A DNA stretch of 64,000 nucleotides from Magicicada septendecula (lineage: Eukaryota; Arthropoda; Insecta; Hemiptera; Cicadidae), in assembly GCA_034769895.1 (NCBI GenBank), contig CM068367.1, positions 352,935,961 to 352,999,960 of the forward strand, in the 5' to 3' direction. Both the position numbers and the translations under genes were made by a program. Positions 1-12,900 of this stretch are shown piece after piece; within the stretch, counting starts at the first letter, position 1; each line of letters begins with the position of its first letter. Under the pieces are notes generated by a model. It was not told where the DNA came from, made no database searches, and was given only the letters and a program-made list of their open reading frames with translations.

Positions 1-3000
1 GATCAAACCCACAACGAGGAAGAATAAATAGAATAGAAACCCTAAAATAAGCCAAGATCAAACAACACAGGTGGTGTATTTTTAAAATAAAGAAGAAGAT
101 GGAGAAGATCCCAAGAAACCTGATGGCACAAGAAGAAAATAGAGAAGATACCAGTCCCAGAAGGCAGGAGAAAAGAAGACTGATGAAAGAAGAAGAAGGC
201 AGCATCCTGAAGAAGATGTCATGCTCTTATAAAAGACACCCAAATCCCTATATCCCCAAAATAAATATTTAAAAATAAAAGTATAACGAAATGAAAACCA
301 CATGTATATAAATTTAAGAGAGAGAAGTGTATAAAGTAAAAGTTGCCTGTGAACTAAGATGAAACAATAATATAGTACCCATGGAACAAATCTCCATTGA
401 AAAAACGCTAACCAATTTATTATGTTAATAAGACTATACGACCATTTAGCATTAACATAATATATAAGTGCAAAGTGAACCAGTGATAGTTTTGGGTATT
501 ATAAAAAATGAACCTTGTGTTTCATTCTTGGCAATCACAAACATTGAGTGCAATGAAATATGCAATTTTCAATGACTTGAAATGTGTACTGTGACAATAT
601 GTTGTTTATAAGACATAAATCTGTTTAAAATAACATTTTGTTTTATATGCAAAAAGAAAAACAGATTTCATAATACTTTTCGAACAATTCATACTATTTA
701 TTTATTAATGACAGGGTACAATTCCCCAAAGACAATGTGTAAAAGACGGTATAAAAACTGTAGAATCCTACTTATAATAATAGTTAGAAATAAGAATATA
801 AATATAAGGTTTTTATGTATATAGTATAAGAATGTTTAAAAATGTTTTAGATATAAGGCCATTTGTTTGGGTCTGATACAACTAACATCAGAACTATAAA
901 CATAGTTACTACTTGTAAATAGTAGAGAGTAATTAAGATGTTAGTTAGTAAAAAACCTTTTTGTAAACCATATTTCCATGTTAGAAATAAGGATTTTGTT
1001 GTAAAATGTCTGACTTGAAGACAACCATTTATTTAAAAAAAAAAATATTCTTTATTTGTTTAACTATTATTTGTATTGTAACCAATACTAATTGTTATTG
1101 TGTAATTTGAAAACATGTTTAATTTATAATACTATATGTAAAAGTCAGAGAGGGTATCACACATCATATATTGTTTGTAAAATATTTTGTAAGAAAAATT
1201 GTTAAGAAATCATAGGCCAAAAGAATGGAAACCAAACTTCATCAAAACAGAGAAATTGCTCATTTAAATGCAAATAAACAAAAGGGGTTTAGACAAAATA
1301 AACTTGAGATCAAGCCATATAATTGCACATACCATTTAGAAAGATTTTAATAAATTATATTCAGAATTATAAATAAAAATGAAAATGACTAAACTCAGAA
1401 ATTTAGACATGGGAGTCATATATTCCAGAATAATGTTTCAGAATACAACTAATTCAATTAATTACCAGAAAATCAGGGAATATAAACCTTTTAATACAAT
1501 ATAGGATTATTAATATTAAATATAACGGATAAAATGGATGAATTTTATATAATGACAGGAAGTAAATTTTGATGTTTTGACTTTTCAGAGAATAACAAAA
1601 ATGAAAGTAAAATTACTAATTTTGGACAGAAAACACTATAAAACGGCATTATTTAATCTGAAAATAAGCTGAATGAACTGAAAGATTAATTTAAATAACA
1701 TCTAGCGAATAAAATTGACAAACAACCAAAGTTTAGGCAATTATATAGTGAAATATTAAAGTGTGCACAGGATGTGAAAATATATTTGAACAATGTTAAG
1801 GATAATATTATATGGGCTAAGAGTTTAATTGAAACTGAAGGAAACAGTTAGTTGATTATTGGTATTCGAACGGTTAACATGACAAGAGTTTTGTGACGAT
1901 CTAACCTATCTTACAACGGTAAAGTTAAGCGGTGAATAGTACGTTACTGTGAAATCGAGAGTGACTTATAAAATCCTTCCAGAACATATACATTGTGACA
2001 AAAACAATCAAGAAACACTTATTAACACTAAACAATACATATCTACTCCGAAAAACACCACAAAACACCAGAAAACTGTATAACACATTAACCAAGTATT
2101 AGTGTCGGTATCGGGAAAAGTGATTGAACTTATAATTACACGGATATACTAAATACAACCCAGAAACATTACACCAGTCACTACACAACATTTAACAAGA
2201 GATTTGCAGACACCAGAACAGGAATACTGCCCGAAAATACATTATTTGGAACGCAGCAGGAACGAGCGACATTTTGATCAACTTGACGGCAGCCATCTTT
2301 CTTTGACAATTCCAATGCCTCTCCGTGAACATATCAGCTGTTGGTGAAAACAATTATATTATTTTCAAATTATTATTCAATGTCTGTATTTAGTAATAAT
2401 TATTAATTTGTTGTAACGTTATACTTTTTAAACATTAGCCCGATTTCTCTGACTTTGATAATAATTGGCTGTTTAAAGAACCTTGTATGATTTTTATATA
2501 ATATAATTTGTAACTTTCTCGATATCCTGAGAATCGATATTATAATCGATAAGAGTCAATATTGCTATTAATTAATAAAACATTAATATTCTTCAACACT
2601 AAATAGTTCTTTATTTCATAAGTATTAATAATTATCACTAATATAATTCTAATTAATAATCTATCAGGACTTTACTACCTATAAGTGAAGATAACCTAAA
2701 AAATAAAAAGGTAAACAAGTATCGATTGGTTTGAAGACAATCTTATGAGTGGTGAGAGTTTATTTAAAATATACCAAAACTTTAATAAAAATTTTCAGAA
2801 GAGCATTACACTTTTAAAAACTTCACAGCCCTATATTAATTAATTGATTATAATTAATTAATTAATATAATTAAAAAAATTTTTAAATTATTTTTTTTTA
2901 TAAACATAATTTTTTTAAAATTTTTCTTCAAAACAATAATTTTTGTTTTGAAACTTTCGGTGAAGCTGAACATATATTTCTTCATCAACATTACGCTACT

Positions 3001-3264
3001 CGACCGGTCCTGTTACCATTGAGGCTCGACCAGCTGGGAAACTTAAGGAAGTGTTTCAGGCCAGTAAGACGTCGAGAGCCACACCAATTACACACCAATT
3101 AAACACACCAATTCAAGAACATACAGACTCAATCTAAATCAATTATAATATTTTATTACAAATTGGCTAGCCCAAACAGTGGGGCTTGATTACATCGGAG
3201 TCTCATACTTCACAATCTCTTATCATCAATAACAATCACAAGAATATTTACTTAATTTATTACA
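1..3264 (+). mobile_element. LTR-like AT-rich insert, copy 1 (5' end outside window)
   Basis: This is the first of five nearly identical AT-rich inserts in the satellite array. Alignment with copy 2 shows that its first 273 bases lie before the window. It ends in ATTTATTACA and is followed directly by ACGG, the right target-site duplication. It has no credible coding region: the two short conserved minus-strand frames near its left end are low-complexity Leu/Phe/Ser runs. A TATAAAAA string is at 750-757. A primer-binding-site-like motif is at 3164-3185, preceded by a first LTR-like end (TTTTATTACA, ending at 3160). I call it LTR-derived from the TG...CA ends and 4-bp duplication seen in the complete copies; no pol or gag is present to confirm a family. 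Confidence 0.75.
3164..3185 (+). other. primer-binding-site-like motif in insert copy 1
   Basis: A TGG-initiated 22-mer, TGGCTAGCCCAA followed by ACAGTGGGGC, sits three bases after a TTTTATTACA end. It resembles the lysine-tRNA primer binding sites found just inside many LTR elements, with small insertions. The same motif is at 9827-9848, 20381-20402, 25740-25761 and 31100-31121. If real, the LTR proper is about 3434 bp and the last 104 bp of the insert are leader plus a stub of the other LTR. Confidence 0.45.
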
Positions 3265-6200
3265 ACGGTCGGGCCTTAGTTCCAGCGCCTCGGTCGGCAT
3301 GTCGACGGCTTTTCCGGGCTTCGGAGAACATTCCGTACCCCGGGGAGGTCTCTGACAAGGTCCTAGCGCGGGAGTTCGACCGGCCTGGAAGCCGGAAAAA
3401 GCAGTCGATGGCCCAGCATGAGTAGAAGCCTCCCGCATAGAGAATAGCGCGGGAGTCGTCCGACGGGCCTTCCCCGGAGTCCGTCCACGGAACCCGGGGA
3501 GTCTTAGAACGCATCTCGCGAGAAACGGCCGGGCCATAGACCCAGATCCTCCCCCAGCATAATGACGGGTATCACGGGCTTCGGAGAACCTTCCGTACCC
3601 CAGGGAGGTATCTGACAAAGTTCTACCGCGGGAGTTCAACCGGCCTGGATACCGGAAAAAGCATGAGGTGTCCAGGCATAGGTAGAAGCCTCCCGCGTAG
3701 GGAATAGCGCGGAAGTCGTCCGACGGGCCTTTTTCGGAGTCCGTCCATGGAACCCGGGGAGTCTTAGTTCGGATCTCGCAAAAAACGGGCGGGTCAGAAT
3801 CCCAACTCTTCCCCCAGCATGTCGACGGCATTCCCGGACTTCGGAGAAACTTCCGTACCCCGGGGAAGTCTCTGACAAGGTCCTAGCGCGGGAGTTCGAC
3901 CGGCCTGGATACCGGCAAAAGCAGGCGATGGCTAAGCATAGGTAGAAGCCTCCCGCATTGAGAATAAAGCGGGAGTCGCGCGATGGGCCTTCCCCGGAGT
4001 CCGTCCACGGAACCCGGGGAGTCTTAAAACGGAACTCGCAAAAAACGACCGGGTCAGAGTCCCAGCTCCTCCTCCAGCATGTCGACGGCATTCCCGGCTT
4101 CGGAGAACCTTCCGTACATCGGGGAGGTCTCTGAAAAAAGTCCTAGCGCGGGAGTTCGACCGGGCTGGATGCCGGAAAAAGCAGGCGGTGTCCTGGCATA
4201 AGTAGAAGCACCCCCCGTAGGGAATAGCGCGGGAGTCGTCCGACAGGCCTTCCCCGGAGTCCGTCCACGGAACCCGGGGAGTCGTAGGACGAATCTTCCG
4301 AAAAACGGCCGATCCATAGTCTAAGCTCTTCCCCCAGCATGTCGACGGCTTTCCCGAGCTTCGGAGAACCTTCCGTACCCCAGGCAGGTCTCTGACAATG
4401 TCCGAGTGCGGGAGTTCAACCGGCCTGGAAACCGGAAAAAGCTGGCGACGGCTAAGCATAGGTAGAAGCCCCCCGCATTGAGAATAACGCGGGAGTCGTC
4501 CGACGGGCCTTCCCCGGAGTCCGTCCACGGAACCCGGGGCGTCTTAGGACGAATCTTCCGAAAAACGGCCGATCCATAGTCTAAGCTCTTCCCCCAGCAT
4601 GTCGACGGTTTTCTCGGGCTTCGGAGAACCTTCCGTACCCCAGGGAGGTCTCTGACAAAGTCCGAGTGCGAGAGTTCAACCGGCCTGGAAACCGGAAAAG
4701 GCTGGCGACGGCTAAGCATTGGTAGAAGACTCCCGCATTGAGAATAACGCGGGAGTCGTCCGACGGGCCTTCCCCGGAGTCCGTCCACGGAACCCGGGGA
4801 GTTTTAGATCGGAACTCGCAAAAAACGGCCGGGTCAGAGTCCCAGATCCTCCTCCAGCATGTCGACGGCATTCCCGGCTTCGGAGAACCTTCCGTACCTC
4901 GGGGAGGTCTCTGAAAAAAGTCCTACCGCGGGAGTTCGACCGGGCTGGATGCCGGAAAAAGCAGGCGGTGTCCTGGCATAAGTAGAAGCCCCCCCGTAGG
5001 GAATAGCGCGAGAGTCGTCCGACAGGCCTTCCCCGGAGTCCGTCCACGGAACCCGGGGAGTCTTAGGTTGGATCTTGCGAAAAACGGCCGGACCATAGTT
5101 TCAGCTCCTCCGCCAGCAAGTCGACGACTTTCCCGTGTTTCGGAGAATTTTCCGTACCCCGGGGAGGTCTCTGACAAAGTCCTAGCGCGTGAGATCGACC
5201 GGCCTGGATTCCGGAAAAAGCAGGTGGTGTGCTGGCATAGGTAAAAGCCACCCGCGTAGGGAATAGCGCAGGAGTTGTCCGACAGGCCTTCCCCGGAGTC
5301 CGTCCACGGAACCCGGAGAGTCTTATGTCGGATCTCGCGATAAACGGTCGGGGCGGAGTTCCAGCGCCTCGCTCGGCATGTCGACGGCTTTTCCGGGCTT
5401 CGGAGAACATTCCGTACCACGGGGAGGTCTCTGACAATGTCCTACCTAGCGCGGTAGTTCGACCGGCCTGGAAGCCGGAAAAAGCAGTCGATGGCCCAGC
5501 ATGTGTAGAAGCATCCCGCATAGAGGATAGCGCGGTAGTCGTCCGACGGGCCTTCCCCGGAGTCCGTCCACGGAACCCGGGGAGTCGTAGAACGCATCTC
5601 GCGAAAAACGGCCGGGCCATAGTCCCAGCTCCTCCCCCAGCATATCGACGGGTTTCACGGGCTTCGGAGAACCTTCCGTACCCCAGGGAGGTCTCTGACA
5701 AAGTCCTAGCGCGGTAGTTCAACCGGCCTGGATACCGGAAAAAGCATGAGGTGTCCAGGCATAGGTAGAAGCCTCCCGCGTAGGAAATAGCGCGGGAGTC
5801 GTCCGACGGGCCTTTTTCGGAGTCCGTCCATGGAACCCGGGGAGTCTTAGTTCGGATCTCGCAAAAAACGGGCGGGTCAGAGTCCCAGCTCCTCCCACAG
5901 CATGTCGACGGCATTCCCGGGCTTCGGAAAACCTTCCGTACACCGGGGAGGTGTCTGAAAAGGTCCTAACGCGGGAGTTCGACCGGCATGGATGCCGGCA
6001 AAAACAGGCGATGGCTAAGCATAGGTAGAAGCCTCCCGCATAGAGAATAGCGCGGGTGTCGTCCGACGGGCCTTCCCCGGAGTCCGTCCAGGGAACCCGG
6101 GGAGTCTTAGGACGCATCTCGCGAATAACGGCCGGGCCATAGTCCCAGCTCTTCCCCCAGCATGTCGACGGCTTTCCAGGCCTTCGGAGAACCTTCTGTA

Positions 6201-6389
6201 CCCCAGTGAGGTCTCTGACAAAGTCCAAGCGCGGGAGTTCAACCGGCCTGAATGCCGGAAAAAGCAGGCGATGGCTAAGCATCGGTGGATGCCTCCCGCA
6301 TAGAGAATAGCGCGGGAGTCGTCTGACGGGCCTTCCCCAGAGTCCGTCCACGGAACCCGGAGTCTTATGTCGGATCTCGCGATAAACGG
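3265..6389. repeat. 260-bp GC-rich satellite, block 1 (12 monomers)
   Basis: Twelve head-to-tail monomers of about 260 bp; the landmark GCGCGGGAGTTC or its variant recurs at 3366, 3626, 3886, 4146 and 4406. Monomers fall into types that I name from the segment around the TCTCGC landmark: the order here is F B A C D D C E F B A G, ending in the first part of another F. The block starts and ends inside an F monomer because that is where the AT-rich insert sits. Each monomer carries nested inverted repeats, for example 3992-4019 and 5773-5798. The many overlapping minus-strand frames are by-products of a GC-rich repeat whose period is not a multiple of three. Confidence 0.9.
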
Positions 6390-9300
6390 TGTAACGTGAC
6401 AGATGTATGCATAATATTGAATGGCAATTGATCATTAGAATAATGAAGTTATAATGTTTAAATTTGGAAGAAAGCATTAAGTTTAATATAAATAGATTAA
6501 TTCATAGCAACTGTGGAAAGAAATCATTATTATAAAGAAAATACAAGTTCAAATAAAAGGAGTTACTAGTGATGAGTCATCCAAGACCAGTCTCATAACC
6601 AAAGGTTTTCAAGGTATAACCCAAGAAGGTAAAAAAGTAAATAACAAAGCAGTACTGAATATGATCAAACCCACAACGAGGAAGAATAAATAGAATAGAA
6701 ACCCTAAAATAAGCCAAGATCAAACAACACAGGTGGTGTATTTTTAAAATAAAGAAGAAGATGGAGAAGATCCCAAGAAACCTGATGGCACAAGAAGAAA
6801 ATAGAGAAGATACCAGTCCCAGAAGGCAGGAGAAAAGAAGACTGATGAAAGAAGAAGAAGGCAGCATCCTGAAGAAGATGTCATGCTCTTATAAAAGACA
6901 CCCAAATCCCTATATCCCCAAAATAAATATTTAAAAATAAAAGTATAACGAAATGAAAACCACATGTATATAAATTTAAGAGAGAGAAGTGTATAAAGTA
7001 AAAGTTGCCTGTGAACTAAGATGAAACAATAATATAGTACCCATGGAACAAATCTCCATTGAAAAAACGCTAACCAATTTATTATGTTAATAAGACTATA
7101 CGACCATTTAGCATTAACATAATATATAAGTGCAAAGTGAACCAGTGATAGTTTTGGGTATTATAAAAAATGAACCTTGTGTTTCATTCTTGGCAATCAC
7201 AAACATTGAGTGCAATGAAATATGCAATTTTCAATGACTTGAAATGTGTACTGTGACAATATGTTGTTTATAAGACATAAATCTGTTTAAAATAACATTT
7301 TGTTTTATATGCAAAAAGAAAAACAGATTTCATAATACTTTTCGAACAATTCATACTATTTATTTATTAATGACAGGGTACAATTCCCCAAAGACAATGT
7401 GTAAAAGACGGTATAAAAACTGTAGAATCCTACTTATAATAATAGTTAGAAATAAGAATATAAATATAAGGTTTTTATGTATATAGTATAAGAATGTTTA
7501 AAAATGTTTTAGATATAAGGCCATTTGTTTGGGTCTGATACAACTAACATCAGAACTATAAAAATAGTTACTACTTGTAAATAGTAGAGAGTAATTAAGA
7601 TGTTAGTTAGTAATAAACCTTTTTTGTAAACCATATTTCCATGTTAGAAATAAGGATTTTGTTGTAAAATGTCTGACTTGAAGACAACCATTTATTTTTA
7701 AAAAAAAATATTCTTTATTTGTTTAACTATTATTTGTATTGTAACCAATACTAATTGTTATTGTGTAATTTGAAAACATGTTTAATTTATAATACTATAT
7801 GTAAAAGTCAGACAGGGTATCACACATCATATATTGTTTGTAAAATATTTTGTAAGAAAAATTGTTAAGAAATCATAGGCCAAAAGAATGGAAACCAAAC
7901 TTCATCAAAACAGAGAAATTGCTCATTTAAATGCAAATAAACAAAAGGGGTTTAGACAAAATAAACTTGAGATCAAGCCATATAATTGCACATACCATTT
8001 AGAAAGATTTTAATAAATTATATTCAGAATTATAAATAAAAATGAAAATGACTAAACTCAGAAATTTAGACATGGGAGTCATATATTCCAGAATAATGTT
8101 TCAGAATACAACTAATTCAATTAATTACCAGAAAATCAGGGAATATAAACCTTTTAATACAATATAGGATTATTAATATTAAATATAACGGATAAAATGG
8201 ATGAATTTTATATAATGACAGGAAGTAAATTTTGATGTTTTGACTTTTCAGAGAATAACAAAAATGAAAGTAAAATTACTAATTTTGGACAGAAAACACT
8301 ATAAAACGGCATTATTTAATCTGAAAATAAGCTGAATAAACTGAAAGATTAATTTAAATAACATCTAGCGAATAAAATTGACAAACAACCAAAGTTTAGG
8401 CAATTATATAGTGAAATATTAAAGTGTGCACAGGATGTGAAAATATATTTGAACAATGTTAAGGATAATATTATATGGGCTAAGAGTTTAATTGAAACTG
8501 AAGGAAACAGTTAGTTGATTATTGGTATTCGAACGGTTAACATGACAAGAGTTTTGTGACGATCTAACCTATCTTACAACGGTAAAGTTAAGCGGTGAAT
8601 AGTACGTTACTGTGAAATCGAGAGTGACTTATAAAATCCTTCCAGAACATATACATTGTGACAAAAACAATCAAGAAACACTTATTAACACTAAACAATA
8701 CATATCTACTCCGAAAAACACCACAAAACACCAGAAAACTGTATAACACATTAACCAAGTATTAGTGTCGGTATCGGGAAAAGTGATTGAACTTATAATT
8801 ACACGGATATACTAAATACAACCCAGAAACATTACACCAGTCACTACACAACATTTAACAAGAGATTTGCAGACACCAGAACAGGAATACTGCCAGAAAA
8901 TACATTATTTGGAACGCAGCAGGAACGAGCGACATTTTGATCAACTTGACGGCAGCCATCTTTCTTTGACAATTCCAATGCCTCTCCGTGAACATATCAG
9001 CTGTTGGTGAAAACAATTATATTATTTTCAAATTATTATTCAATGTCTGTATTTAGTAATAATTATTAATTTGTTGTAACGTTATACTTTTTAAACATTA
9101 GCCCGATTCCTCTGACTTTGATAATAATTGGCTGTTTAAAGAACCTTGTATGATTTTTATATAATATAATTTGTAACTTTCTCGATATCCTGAGAATCGA
9201 TATTATAATCGATAAGAGTCAATATTGCTATTAATTAATAAAACATTAATATTCTTCAACACTAAATAGTTCTTTATTTCATAAGTATTACTAATTATCA

Positions 9301-9927
9301 CTAATATAATTCTAATTAATAATCTATCAGGACTTTACTACCTATAAGTGAAGATAACCTAAAAAATAAAAAGGTAAACAAGTATCGATTGGTTTGAAGA
9401 CAATCTTATGAGTGGTGAGAGTTTATTTAAAATATACCAAAACTTTAATAAAAATTTTCAGAAGAGCATTACACTTTTAAAAACTTCACAGCCCTATATT
9501 AATTAATTGATTATAATTAATTAATTAATAAAATTAAAAAAATTTTTAAATTATTTTTTTTTATAAACATAATTTTTTTTAAATTTTTCTTCAAAACAAT
9601 AATTTTTGTTTTGAAACTTTCGGTGAAGCTGAACATATATTTCTTCATCAACATTACGCTACTCGACCGGTCCTGTTACCATTGAGACTCGACCAGCTGG
9701 GAAACTTAAGGAAGTGTTTCAGGCCAGTAAGACGTCGAGAGCCACACCAATTACACACCAATTAAACACACCAATTCAAGAACATACAGACTCAATCTAA
9801 ATCAATTATAATATTTTATTACAAATTGGCTAGCCCAAACAGTGGGGCTTGATTACATCGGAGTCTCATACTTCACAATCTCTTATCATCAATAACAATC
9901 ACAAGAATATTTACTTAATTTATTACA
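6390..9927 (+). mobile_element. LTR-like AT-rich insert, copy 2 (complete, 3538 bp)
   Basis: This complete copy begins TGTAACGTGACAG and ends ATTTATTACA, and is bounded by ACGG at 6386-6389 and 9928-9931. TG...CA ends with a 4-bp duplication are the signature of LTR-retrotransposon integration. Uninterrupted F monomers elsewhere (for example ACGG at 5344-5347) show the empty site with one ACGG. The primer-site-like motif is at 9827-9848. No coding capacity is visible. Two readings are possible: a solo LTR of 3538 bp, or a 3434-bp LTR followed by a primer site, about 95 bp of leader and a short stub of the second LTR end. A diverged relative with its own 4-bp duplication lies at 37073-40205. 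Confidence 0.85.
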
Positions 9928-12900
9928 ACGGTCGGGCCTTAGTTCCAGCGCCTCGGTCGGCATGTCGACGGCTTTTCCGGGCTTCGGAGAACATTCCGTA
10001 CCCCGGGGAGGTCTCTGACAAGGTCCTAGCGCGGGAGTTCGACCGGCCTGGAAGCCGGAAAAAGCAGTCGATGGCCCAGCATGAGTAGAAGCCTCCCGCA
10101 TAGAGAATAGCGCGGGAGTCGTCCGACGGGCCTTCCCCGGAGTCCGTCCACGGAACCCGGGGAGTCTTAGAACGCATCTCGCGAGAAACGGCCGGGCCAT
10201 AGACCCAGCTCCTCCCCCAGCATAATGACGGGTATCACGGGCTTCGGAGAACCTTCCGTACCCCAGGGAGGTATCTGACAAAGTTCTAGCGCGGGAGTTC
10301 AACCGGCCTGGATACCGGAAAAAGCATGAGGTGTCCAGGCATAGGTAGAAGCCTCCCGCGTAGGGAATAGCGCGGAAGTCGTCCGACGGGCCTTTTTCGG
10401 AGTCCGTCCATGGAACCCGGGGAGTCTTAGTTCGGATCTCGCAAAAAACGGGCGGGTCAGAATCCCAACTCTTCCCCCAGCATGTCGACGGAATTCCCGG
10501 ACTTCGGAGAAACTTCCGTACCCCGGGGAGGTCTCTGACAAGGTCCTAGCGCGGGAGTTCGACCGGCCTGGATACCGGCAAAAGCAGGCGATGGCTAAGC
10601 ATAGGTAGAAGCCTCCCGCATTGAGAATAAAGCGGGAGTCGCGCGATGGGCCTTCCCCGGAGTCCGTCCACGGAACCCGGGGAGTCTTAGATCGGAACTC
10701 GCAAAAAACGACCGGGTCAGAGTCCCAGCTCCTCCTCCAGCATGTCGACGGCATTCCCGGCTTCGGAGAACCTTCCGTACATCGGGGAGGTCTCTGAAAA
10801 AAGTCCTAGCGCGGGAGTTCGACCGGGGTGGATGCCGGAAAAAGCAGGCGGTGTCCTGGCATAAGTAGAAGCACCCCCCGTAGGGAATAGCGCGGGAGTC
10901 GTCCGACAGGCCTTCCCCGGAGTCCGTCCACGGAACCCGGGGAGTCGTAGGACGAATCTTCCGAAAAACGGCCGATCCATAGTCTAAGCTCTTCCCCCAG
11001 CATGTCGACGGCTTTCCCGGGCTTCGGAGAACCTTCCGTACCCCAGGCAGGTCTCTGACAATGTCCGAGTGCGGGAGTTCAACCGGCCTGGAAACCGGAA
11101 AAAGCTGGCGACGGCTAAGCATAGGTAGAAGCCCCCCGCATTGAGAATAACGCGGGAGTCGTCCGACGGGCCTTCCCCGGAGTCCGTCCACGGAACCCGG
11201 GGAGTCTTAGGACGAATCTTCCGAAAAACGGCCGATCCATAGTCTAAGCTCTTCCCCCAGCATGTCGACGGTTTTCTCGGGCTTCGGAGAACCTTCCGTA
11301 CCCCAGGGAGGTCTCTGACAAAGTCCGAGTGCGAGAGTTCAACCGGCCTGGAAACCGGAAAAGGCTGGCGACGGCTAAGCATTGGTAGAAGACTCCCGCA
11401 TTGAGAATAACGCGGGAGTCGTCCGACGGGCCTTCCCCGGAGTCCGTCCACGGAACCCGGGGAGTTTTAGATCGGAACTCGCAAAAAACGGCCGGGTCAG
11501 AGTCCCAGCTCCTCCTCCAGCATGTCGACGGCATTCCCGGCTTCGGAGAACCTTCCGTACCTCGGGGAGGTCTCTGAAAAAAGTCCTACCGCGGGAGTTC
11601 GACCGGGCTGGATGCCGGAAAAAGCAGGCGGTGTCCTGGCATAAGTAGAAGCCCCCCCGTAGGGAATAGCGCGAGAGTCGTCCGACAGGCCATCCCCGGA
11701 GTCCGTCCACGGAACCCGGGGAGTCTTAGGTTGGATCTTGCGAAAAACGGCCGGACCATAGTTTCAGCTCCTCCCCCAGCAAGTCGACGACTTTCCCGTG
11801 TTTCGGAGAATTTTCCGTACCCCGGGGAAATCTCTGACAAAGTCCTAGCGCGTGAGATCGACCGGCCTGGATGCCGGAAAAAGCAGGTGGTGTGCTGGCA
11901 TAGGTAAAAGCCACCCGCGTAGGGAATAGCGCAGGAGTTGTCCGACAGGCCTTCCCCGGAGTCCGTCCACGGAACCCGGAGAGTCTTATGTCGGATCTCG
12001 CGATAAACGGTCGGGGCGGAGTTCCAGCGCCTCGCTCGGCATGTCGACGGCTTTTCCGGGCTTCGGAGAACATTCCGTACCACGGGGAGGTCTCTGACAA
12101 GGTCCTACCTAGCGCGGTAGTTCGACCGGCCTGGAAGCCGGAAAAAGCAGTCGATGGCCCAGCATGTGTAGAAGCATCCCGCATAGAGGATAGCGCGGTA
12201 GTCGTCCGACGGGCCTTCCCCGGAGTCCGTCCACGGAACCCGGGGAGTCTTAGAACGCATCTCGCGAAAAACGGCCGGGCCATAGTCCCAGCTCCTCCCC
12301 CAGCATATCGACGGGTTTCACGGGCTTCGGAGAACCTTCCGTACCCCAGGGAGGTCTCTGACAAAGTCCTAGCGCGGTAGTTCAACCGGCCTGGATACCG
12401 GAAAAAGCATGAGGTGTCCAGGCATAGGTAGAAGCCTCCCGCGTAGGAAATAGCGCGGGAGTCGTCCGACGGGCTTTTTTCGGAGTCCGTCCATGGAACC
12501 CGGGGAGTCTTAGTTCGGATCTCGCAAAAAACGGGCGGGTCAGAGTCCCAGCTCCTCCCACAGCATGTCGACGGCATTCCCGGGCTTCGGAAAACCTTCC
12601 GTACACCGGGGAGGTGTCTGAAAAGGTCCTAGCGCGGGAGTTCGACCGGCATGGATGCCGGCAAAAGCAGGCGATGGCTAAGCATAGGTAGAAGCCTCCC
12701 GCATAGAGAATAGCGCGGGTGTCGTCCGACGGGCCTTCCCCGGAGTCCGTCCAGGGAACCCGGGGAGTCTTAGGATGGATCTTGCGAAAAACGCCCGGAC
12801 CATAGTTCCAGCTCCTCCCCCAGCAAGTCGACGACTTTCCCGTGCTTCGGAAAACCTTCCGTACACCGGGGAGGTGTCTGAAAAGGTCCTAGCGCGGGAG

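Noticed and set aside
3186..3425. 79-codon plus-strand frame starting after the primer-site-like motif
   Set aside because: It crosses the insert/satellite junction, so it is a chance fusion of unrelated sequences.
6577..6965. Conserved 73- and 96-codon minus-strand frames in every AT-rich insert
   Set aside because: Conservation only reflects near-identity of the insert copies. Composition is Phe/Leu/Ser-rich, as expected from the complement of an A/G-rich stretch, and the relative at 37073 does not keep the frame.
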